64,000 bases of DNA from Desulfovibrionaceae bacterium (GTDB lineage Bacteria > Desulfobacterota > Desulfovibrionia > Desulfovibrionales > Desulfovibrionaceae). A program made the translations under genes and the position numbers. The notes under the pieces were generated by a model. The model was given only the letters and a program-made list of their open reading frames with translations. It was not told where the DNA came from and did no database searches. The DNA is taken from positions 122,591 to 186,590 of the forward strand of contig JAFLSV010000001.1 of assembly GCA_022510785.1 (NCBI GenBank). Direction: 5' to 3'. Positions 57,115-64,000 of this stretch are shown piece by piece (the stretch's first letter is position 1; every line of letters starts with the position of its first letter).

Positions 57115-58701
57115 TCAATCCTCGCGATGATGGCAGCCCAGGCTGCGCTTGTTGCGCAGGGCCGCCTGGGTGATGAGATAGGCTGTCTGACACCCATGGA
57201 ACAGGCGCACCAGCGGCTGTGACAAAGGCGTATGCCGGTAGAAATCATGCAGATGGCTGGATAAGTCGCGCAAATCGGCAAAGGCCCGGCGCAGGCGGCT
57301 CTCCGTCCGTATGATGCCCACATAATTCCACATGATATTACGGATGGTGGCCCAGTCCTGCGCAACCAGCGCCGGGTCGTCATTGTGCTCGTCCCCGGGG
57401 CTCTCCCAATTGGGAATGGACTCCAGCACGCGCGGACTGAGCCGATCCTTGCCCTTCAGCTGCGCGGCGATATCTTCCCCGGCCGAAGAGCCCCACAAAA
57501 GAGCCTCCAGCAGCGATGTGCTGGCCAGCCGGTTGGCACCGTGGATACCCGTGCAGCTGCACTCGCCCACCGCATACAGGCGATCAAGCGTGGTGCGTCC
57601 GCGCAGATCCACCAGAATGCCCCCGCAAAAATAGTGCGCGGCGGGCACCACGGGGATGGGGTCAGTCCGGATATCAATGCCGATTTTCAGACAGCCTTCA
57701 AAAATCGTTGGGAAACGCTTGGTGACATCGCAATCCAGATGGGTGGCGTCCAGAAAAACATTGGTATCGCCGGATGACAGCATTTCGCTGACGATGGCCT
57801 GGGACACGATATCACGCGGAGCCAGATCGCCACGCCCGTCGTAGCGTTTCATGAAGGCTTCGCCCCGCGCGTTAACGAGGTGCGCGCCCTCCCCGCGCAT
57901 GGCCTCGGTAATGAGAGAACCCTGCTGATCGCCCCGATACAGGGCCGTGGGGTGAAACTGCACAAATTCCATGTTGGCGATGCGCACCCCGGCCCGCTGG
58001 GCCATGGAAATGCCAGACCCGATGGCCCAGGGGCTGTTGGTGGAATGCAGATAGACCTGCCCTACCCCGCCCGTGGCCAAAACCGTATAGTCGGCCAGAT
58101 GCGGTTCCACCTGCGAGGTCAAATCGTTGAACACATAGGCGCCCACGCACTGATTGCGGAGCTGATAGCGGTAGGCGGGCGTTGTGGCGTGATGCTCGGT
58201 GGTAATCAGATCCACAGCCGAACGGTGGCTGAGCACTGTCACCCGGGGATGGGCGGCAATAGCCGCGTGCATCGCCTCCATGATGGCCCGGCCCGTATAG
58301 TCCGCGCAGTGCAGAATACGGGGCGCGGAGTGCCCGCCCTCCAAGGTCAAATCCCAGTCGCTGCTGTCCGCCGAGCGGTGATTAAAGGGCACATGCACCT
58401 GATCCACAAGGATGCGCTGCACGGCGTCACCACCCTGAGCGGCCAGGAAACGCACCGCCTTATCAAAATTGTACCGGTGCCCGGCCACATACATATCGCG
58501 TTCAAGGGCCTTTTCGTCTTCCTTGTCCCTGACGAACACAATACCGCCCTGGGCCATGGAGGAATTGCCGCCGTCCAGCTGATCCGACGGAGTCAGCAAA
58601 TTCACGTCATATCCCTGATTGGCCAGCATCAGGGCTGCCGTGCAGCCAGCCAGGCCGGAACCTATAATCAATACCCGAGAACTGTACCGGATGGATTCCA
58701 T
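57115..58701 (-). CDS. nadB: L-aspartate oxidase
   Basis: VLIIGSGLAGCTAALMLANQGYDVNLL, NSSMAQGGIV, HYFCGGILVDLRGRTTLDRLYAVGECSCTGIHGANRLASTSLLEAL. Confidence 0.95.
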   Translation of the reverse strand: MESIRYSSRVLIIGSGLAGCTAALMLANQGYDVNLLTPSDQLDGGNSSMAQGGIVFVRDKEDEKALERDMYVAGHRYNFDKAVRFLAAQGGDAVQRILVDQVHVPFNHRSADSSDWDLTLEGGHSAPRILHCADYTGRAIMEAMHAAIAAHPRVTVLSHRSAVDLITTEHHATTPAYRYQLRNQCVGAYVFNDLTSQVEPHLADYTVLATGGVGQVYLHSTNSPWAIGSGISMAQRAGVRIANMEFVQFHPTALYRGDQQGSLITEAMRGEGAHLVNARGEAFMKRYDGRGDLAPRDIVSQAIVSEMLSSGDTNVFLDATHLDCDVTKRFPTIFEGCLKIGIDIRTDPIPVVPAAHYFCGGILVDLRGRTTLDRLYAVGECSCTGIHGANRLASTSLLEALLWGSSAGEDIAAQLKGKDRLSPRVLESIPNWESPGDEHNDDPALVAQDWATIRNIMWNYVGIIRTESRLRRAFADLRDLSSHLHDFYRHTPLSQPLVRLFHGCQTAYLITQAALRNKRSLGCHHRED

Positions 58702-58765
58702 GCTTTCCGCTCCCCGGCCGGACACTGCCTCCCACGGGGAGAGCGGCGCCCGGCGCGGCATCAGT

Positions 58766-59827
58766 TTACGCGCACTGCTGGAGCATGCGGGTCAGGGCTT
58801 CGCGGGCCGGCCCCGCCTGGGCCTGGTCTATCTGAAGCGGCTGCGCCGCGCCTTCGCGGATAGCCCGCAAGGTGCGCCACAGCGCGGCCGGCCGTATCTT
58901 TGTCATATTGGAACAGCAGGCGCTGACGGCCAGGGGCAGGACTTCAACCCGCCCGGCATGGCGCGCGGTCAGACGGCGAACCAGATTAATTTCCGTGCCC
59001 ACCACCAGGGTTGAGCCCTCCGGGGCGGCCTGCGCCTGCCGGATGATGAACGAGGTTGAGCCGGCTGCATCCGCCGCGCCCACCATTTCCGGCGTGCATT
59101 CAGGATGAACGATAACACGCGCCCCGGGATGAAGACGACGCGCCTTGTCAGCCATGTCGGGCTTGAACACGGCATGTATGGGACAGCAGCCCGGCCACAG
59201 CAGCAGGGCGGCCTTGCCCACGGCCTCCATGTCCACCTGATTGCCGCCTTGCCGGATGTTCAGGATATGGCGCCGCTCGGGCGGCAGACCAAGCTGATCC
59301 GCCGTATTGTTGCCCAGATTGTGATCGGGCAGAAAAAGCACGGCATCCCCCTGATCCAGCGCCCATTTCAGCATGGTGGGGGCATTGGCGGATGTGCACA
59401 CCGCCCCTCCGTGCCGACCGACCACAGCTTTGACCGCCAGGGAGGTGTTGACATAAGCTAAGGGAACAATGCGCCGCCCGGTGCTTTTCAGGCGCGTCAT
59501 CATGGCCTCCAGAAGCGGAGCCGGGGTGGTGTCCGACATGGTGCAGCGGGCTTCCAGCACGGGCAGATACACGGCCTGATCCGCGGCGGCCAGCAGCCTG
59601 GCGGATTCGGCCATGAAATGCACGCCGCAAAACACAATATGACGGGCTTTAATGCCTTCAATCATGCGGGCCAGCTCAAGGGAATCCCCCGTATGATCCA
59701 CATGCGCCACAATATCGTCGGCCTGATAATGATGCCCCACAATGACCAAATCCCGCCCCAGTTCGGTACGCAGGGCATCAATGGCCCGACCGAAATCCTG
59801 GCTTGAGGCTTCGTTAAGATCAGACAT
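58766..59827 (-). CDS. nadA: Quinolinate synthase
   Basis: VIVGHHYQADDIVAHVDHTGDSLELARM, CGVHFMAESARLL, HPECTPEMV, ACCSNMTKIRPAALW. Confidence 0.95.
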   Translation of the reverse strand: MSDLNEASSQDFGRAIDALRTELGRDLVIVGHHYQADDIVAHVDHTGDSLELARMIEGIKARHIVFCGVHFMAESARLLAAADQAVYLPVLEARCTMSDTTPAPLLEAMMTRLKSTGRRIVPLAYVNTSLAVKAVVGRHGGAVCTSANAPTMLKWALDQGDAVLFLPDHNLGNNTADQLGLPPERRHILNIRQGGNQVDMEAVGKAALLLWPGCCPIHAVFKPDMADKARRLHPGARVIVHPECTPEMVGAADAAGSTSFIIRQAQAAPEGSTLVVGTEINLVRRLTARHAGRVEVLPLAVSACCSNMTKIRPAALWRTLRAIREGAAQPLQIDQAQAGPAREALTRMLQQCA

Positions 59828-59831
59828 GGTA

Positions 59832-60833
59832 TCAACTCCTTGCAACAGGCGCGGCGGCACGCTCCATGCGTATGCTGAAATCCGCCACCGGCGCGGAATG
59901 CGTGATGCGCCCCACCGAAATAAAGTCCGGCGGGCGGACAGAAGAGGACAAAGCCAGGGCGCGTATGGTGGACAGCTCCACACCGCCGCTGATTTCGGCC
60001 TCAATGTCGGAAGGTATGAGAGGAAGAACAACGGCCAGTTGCCCAGGCGTCATATTGTCCAGCAAAATCCGCTCCGGGCGGCAGCTTACGGCCTCCCGCA
60101 CCTCAGCCTCGTCGCGGCATTCCACCTCAATGGGGGGACAGGGGGAATAGCGGTCGCGCAAAGCGGCCACCGCCGCCGTGATGGAGCCGGCGGCATCAAT
60201 GTGGTTATCCTTGACCATGAGCATTTCGGCCAGATTCATGCGATGATTCCAGCCCCCCCCCATGCGCACGGCGTATTTTTCCAGATATCTTTGGCCGGGC
60301 GAGGTTTTGCGTGTGTCCAGCAGTCGTACGCCCGTGCCTTTCAGCTCATCGACATAGCGCAGAGTGAGGCTGGCCACGCCTGAAAGATGGCTAATCAGGT
60401 TCAGAATGACCCGCTCCGCCTTCAAAAGCAGCGTTGCGGGGCCCCACAGACGGGCTATGCTTTCACCTGGTTCGGCATGGCTGCCTTCGGATTTCAGAGC
60501 TTCCCAATGCTCCATCGGACTATCCGCTCCCAGTTCGGCAAGCACCAGGCTGATAAGCGGCAGGCCAGCCACCACAGCGGACTGCTTGGCCACAATGCGG
60601 GCCCGGGCGCTGTCACCTGGCAAAAAAATCCCCAGAGCTGTCAAATCCGGGCCATCCTCCTCCAGCGCCAGGCGCACCAGCCGTCTGGCATACCCTGCCC
60701 CTTCGCCGGGCAGCATGGCCGCCACATCAGCCGGAAGCGCCGCTTCCGGCACGCCATGCTCCGGCGCCGCGGCCGCGGCCGCTCCGCTTGCTCCGCAACA
60801 AGGGGAATGGTATAATACTTTTCCTTCTGTCAT
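59832..60833 (-). CDS. nadC: Nicotinate-nucleotide pyrophosphorylase (carboxylating)
   Basis: LDTRKTSPGQRYLEKYAVRMGGGWNHRMNLAEMLMVKDNHI, EVECRDEAEVREAVSCRPERILLDNM. Confidence 0.95.
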   Translation of the reverse strand: MTEGKVLYHSPCCGASGAAAAAAPEHGVPEAALPADVAAMLPGEGAGYARRLVRLALEEDGPDLTALGIFLPGDSARARIVAKQSAVVAGLPLISLVLAELGADSPMEHWEALKSEGSHAEPGESIARLWGPATLLLKAERVILNLISHLSGVASLTLRYVDELKGTGVRLLDTRKTSPGQRYLEKYAVRMGGGWNHRMNLAEMLMVKDNHIDAAGSITAAVAALRDRYSPCPPIEVECRDEAEVREAVSCRPERILLDNMTPGQLAVVLPLIPSDIEAEISGGVELSTIRALALSSSVRPPDFISVGRITHSAPVADFSIRMERAAAPVARS

Positions 60834-60938
60834 GGAACGCCTTTTCTTTTCGACTGCGCTATGGCCGGAACTCCGGCACATGCCGCACAGGTTAGGTGTC
60901 CCTTGTGGCTTCGTCAAGTATCACCGGGAGCGTCTTTC

Positions 60939-62327
60939 GTGAGTCCCAAAACAGCACCGGTCGTCCATTCTTCCAGCAGCGCGGGGACGCCTTCTTCCAA
61001 ACCCGGGGAGCAGGCGGACAGCGCGGCACACCTTGCCGTCGGCGGTGAAGAACTGGCAGGCACGGATTTTTCGCACCCGGCGGACAGGGCCGAGCATTTA
61101 GGGCAGCTGAGCCTCAAGGAACAGGTGTATGTCCTCAAGCACCTGCCCGCCGACGAGGCGGCCGAGGCCCTGGCTGAGCTCGACAGCCCGGTGGCCAGCG
61201 ATGTGCTGGAAAACCTGGATGCCAATGACGCCGCCCGGATCCTGGCCGAAATGTCGCCCGACGACGCTGTGGACGTGCTGGACGGCGTGGATGAAGGTCA
61301 CCGCGATGCGCTGCTCAGCAATCTGGCCCCTGAAGAAGCCTTGGAACTGCGGGCGCTGCTGACCTTTGACCCCGACACCGCCGCCGGGGTGATGAATACC
61401 GAAATAATCCTCATCCAGGCCGATATGACCGTGGACGAGGCTATCCGGCAAATCCGTTCCGACATGGAAGATATGGAAATGCCCTACTACGTCTATGTGG
61501 TGGATGCCATGGACATACTGGTGGGCGTGCTGTCCCTGCGCGACCTTATGCTCACCCGGCCCGGCACCCATATTCAGGATGTGCTGGGCAAGCAGGATCT
61601 GATCACGGTCGTCTATGATGCGGACAAGGCCGAAGTGGCCCGCCTGCTTGGGCACTATAACTTCCTTTGCCTGCCGGTGGTGGATCGCGAGGGACACCTG
61701 ATGGGTGTGGTCACCCATGACGACGTTATCGACATCCTCCAGGACGAAGCCAGCGCTGACATGCTGGGCATGGTGGGCGCCGGCCAGGACGAGGATGTGG
61801 ACACTCCCTGGCTCCAATCCGTGAAACTGCGCCTGCCTTGGCTGGTCATCAATATGCTCAATTCCACCGTGTCGGCGCTTATCGTGTATATATTTGAGGG
61901 CACCATCGCCCAGATGGCCCTGCTGGCCGTCCTTATGCCCATGGTGGCCAATCAGGCGGGCAATACAGGGCAGCAGGCCCTGGCCGTCATGATCCGGCAA
62001 CTGGCCACGGAACGCTTTGACAGCCGCAAAGCATGGACGGCCGTGCTGCGCGAAGGAAAAATCGGTTTGCTGACAGGGCTTATTGTGGCGCTCGGCGCCA
62101 TGTGCGGAGTAGGCCTGCTCACCCGGAACTTTCAGCTGGCCGGCGTCATGGGCGGCGCACTGCTTCTGGATATGGTGCTGGGCGCGGTGGCCGGGGGATC
62201 CATTCCGCTTATTCTGCGCGCCCTCGGACGCGACCCGGCTCAGGCCTCCAGCATTTTTCTCACCGCCCTGACCGATGGGGCCGGTTTTTTCATCTTCCTG
62301 GGCCTGGCCACGCTGATGCTGCTGTGA
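60939..62327 (+). CDS. mgtE: MgtE-family magnesium transporter
   Basis: N-terminal MgtE helices, CBS pair (YYVYVVDAMDILVGVLSLRDLM; LCLPVVDREGHLMGVVTHDDVID), C-terminal TM domain NQAGNTGQQALAVMIRQLA; GTG start proposed. Confidence 0.92.
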   Translation: MSPKTAPVVHSSSSAGTPSSKPGEQADSAAHLAVGGEELAGTDFSHPADRAEHLGQLSLKEQVYVLKHLPADEAAEALAELDSPVASDVLENLDANDAARILAEMSPDDAVDVLDGVDEGHRDALLSNLAPEEALELRALLTFDPDTAAGVMNTEIILIQADMTVDEAIRQIRSDMEDMEMPYYVYVVDAMDILVGVLSLRDLMLTRPGTHIQDVLGKQDLITVVYDADKAEVARLLGHYNFLCLPVVDREGHLMGVVTHDDVIDILQDEASADMLGMVGAGQDEDVDTPWLQSVKLRLPWLVINMLNSTVSALIVYIFEGTIAQMALLAVLMPMVANQAGNTGQQALAVMIRQLATERFDSRKAWTAVLREGKIGLLTGLIVALGAMCGVGLLTRNFQLAGVMGGALLLDMVLGAVAGGSIPLILRALGRDPAQASSIFLTALTDGAGFFIFLGLATLMLL

Positions 62328-62397
62328 GGACAGAAGTCTCCCCTCTTTCTATCCCCTAGAAAAATAAGAGGTTTTCATTACCCGTCACAGGACACAA

Positions 62398-62440
62398 AGA
62401 AGTCCGGAAACCATTTATTATCAACGGCTTCCGGACTTCT
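62398..62440. repeat. Inverted repeat downstream of mgtE
   Basis: Perfect 12-bp arms AGAAGTCCGGAA ... TTCCGGACTTCT; no clear T-run. Confidence 0.55.
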
Positions 62441-62902
62441 CTGGCATTCGGTGAAAAAAATCTGGCGGACGAGGGAGAGTTTGATGTTTAATAGATAATA
62501 TACTAATATAATTTTATTTTTAAAGATTGGAATTAATATATACCCAAAAAGTTACCCAGCGAAAATTTTTCAAAAATTTTTTGTGTCCATGTGAATCCAC
62601 GGGGATTTCCGTGTGTCCAGCCGCGATATCCAAGGATCAATTAAAATCCCTGTTATCGATTTAGATTTACGTCAAAAATTGGATTCAAACTCACGGTAAC
62701 TGGTAAATCAATCATCGTGAAGCCTTCACTTGACTTCCAAGTCGGATGCGCCTCCTGCAATGAGTGATGGCATGAAAGGCCGGACTCAATTCGGCCAAAC
62801 CTCATAGCTCACCGAAGGCGGCGGCCAATCCGACAAGGAACGCTGCCGCTCTTCCCAACCGGCTCAAAAAAGCCTATTATGAAAGCACATACGAGGCTCA
62901 CC

Positions 62903-63922
62903 ATGCCGAAACAACACCACCAGCATGACATAAATTACAAAAACCTGTTCACAAATCCGGACATGGTGGCCTCTTTGTTGCGGAGCTTTGCCCCGGCCGA
63001 TGTGGTGGCGGACATGGATTTTTCCTCCCTGGAACCCTTCCCGTCCGAACATATCACGGAAGATCTGCGCGAACGGCACAGTGATATTGTCTGGCGCATC
63101 CGCATGAAGGATTCCTATTGCTATTTTCTGTTTCTGCTGGAATTTCAGTCCACGGAAGACTGGTGGATGGCTGTTCGCATTCTGGCCTACACCGCCCTGC
63201 TCTGGCAAAAAGTCATCAAAGCCGAAAAACTCAAGGACGGTGACAAACTGCCGCCGGTGTTCCCGCTTGTCCTCTACAACGGCGGCACGGCATGGAAGGC
63301 GCCGACAGACCTGCGCGAACTCTTGAGTCCGCATGGGAAAGCCTTGGAACCTTATCAACCGCAACAACAGTATTTTCTTCTGGATGCCGGTCGCGTGCCA
63401 GAGGAAGACCTGGCCAGAACCAACGAAATTGCCACCCTGCTTATCCGTTTTGAGCGCACACAGGCCATAGGGGAATTCATTCAACTCCTCACGGAACTGT
63501 GTACACTCCTTCCCCCATCGGAACGCCTGCACCTGCACCGTGCGTTCATCAGCTGGCTTGGCAAGACTGTGTTCAACCGAACCCAAATAAGCGAAGACAT
63601 CCTGCACTGCTCAACCATTCAGGAGGCACGATCCATGCTTGCCGATATCGCCCCTCATTGGGAACAGACGTTTATGGAAAAGGGTAGGAATGAAGGAATT
63701 TCCATCGGCCGGAGCGAAGGGATTTCCATTGGTGAAACTCTTGGTATCAAAAAAATCTTGCAGGAAATCCTGACGCATCGCTTCGGGGCACTGCCAAACG
63801 ATGTAATGGCATCTATTGACGGCATTTCCAATGCGAACGACCTGAAAAACCTCACTCATGAAGCCTATCAGGTCAGTTCATTTCAGGCTTTTCGTGAGCT
63901 ACTGGATCGCATCTGCAAATAA
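62903..63922 (+). CDS. Rpn-family recombination-promoting nuclease / putative transposase (PD-(D/E)XK)
   Basis: DINYKNLFTNPDMVASLLRSFAP, RHSDIVWRIR...YFLFLLEFQST core, C-terminal EGISIG repeats. Confidence 0.88.
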   Translation: MPKQHHQHDINYKNLFTNPDMVASLLRSFAPADVVADMDFSSLEPFPSEHITEDLRERHSDIVWRIRMKDSYCYFLFLLEFQSTEDWWMAVRILAYTALLWQKVIKAEKLKDGDKLPPVFPLVLYNGGTAWKAPTDLRELLSPHGKALEPYQPQQQYFLLDAGRVPEEDLARTNEIATLLIRFERTQAIGEFIQLLTELCTLLPPSERLHLHRAFISWLGKTVFNRTQISEDILHCSTIQEARSMLADIAPHWEQTFMEKGRNEGISIGRSEGISIGETLGIKKILQEILTHRFGALPNDVMASIDGISNANDLKNLTHEAYQVSSFQAFRELLDRICK

Positions 63923-63930
63923 AAAATCTG

Positions 63931-63979
63931 GGTCATGACTAGCTGAGAGAAGCCAAAAGGGCTAAACTCAAGTCATGAC
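63931..63979. repeat. Intergenic palindromic element, copy B (related to 32065..32101)
   Basis: GGTCATGACTAGCTGAG...CTCAAGTCATGAC with inner AGCC/GGCT hairpin; shares CATGACTAGCTGA with copy A. Confidence 0.55.
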
Positions 63980-64000
63980 AAGCAAAAACAAGTACTCCTA

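Noticed and set aside
63676-63760. EGISIG repeats considered as a CRISPR-like or microsatellite array
   Set aside because: Only two full coding units within the Rpn C-terminus, a known feature of that family.

Overview
The window looks like a chromosomal segment of a GC-rich anaerobic deltaproteobacterium, probably Desulfovibrionaceae-like (inferred from gene content, not proven). It is mostly densely packed housekeeping operons: thiM/thiE thiamine salvage; ettA; greA; recJ; yicC-remA-gmk-pyrF; mtaB-NlpC/P60-recD2-aroC-aroK; hom; degQ/htrA; an NtrY-like kinase; tilS and glycosyltransferases; siroheme synthase-ccsA-hemA; dsbD; tRNA-Lys(CUU); metNIQ; an argF-like gene with argG and argH; nadC-nadA-nadB; mgtE; and a terminal Rpn/PD-(D/E)XK nuclease gene. 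No CRISPR array, rRNA, prophage or complete IS element was seen. The main points of interest are: (1) a divergently arranged catabolic locus (about 6.6-16.3 kb) with a TRAP transporter, LacI regulator, PFK-family kinase, two-subunit transketolase, HIBDH-like reductase and Fe-ADH, and a pair of identical inverted 12-bp operator-like sites exactly 200 bp apart; (2) an argF-position transcarbamylase-fold protein that lacks the canonical carbamoyl-phosphate and ornithine binding motifs; (3) an AT-rich mosaic patch inside the transketolase N-subunit gene; (4) a shared palindromic intergenic element found after cls and after the Rpn gene; and (5) a nucleoside deoxyribosyltransferase-like gene and a small ORF embedded between arg and met operons. 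All calls come from reading the supplied sequence and ORF translations; no database search was run.
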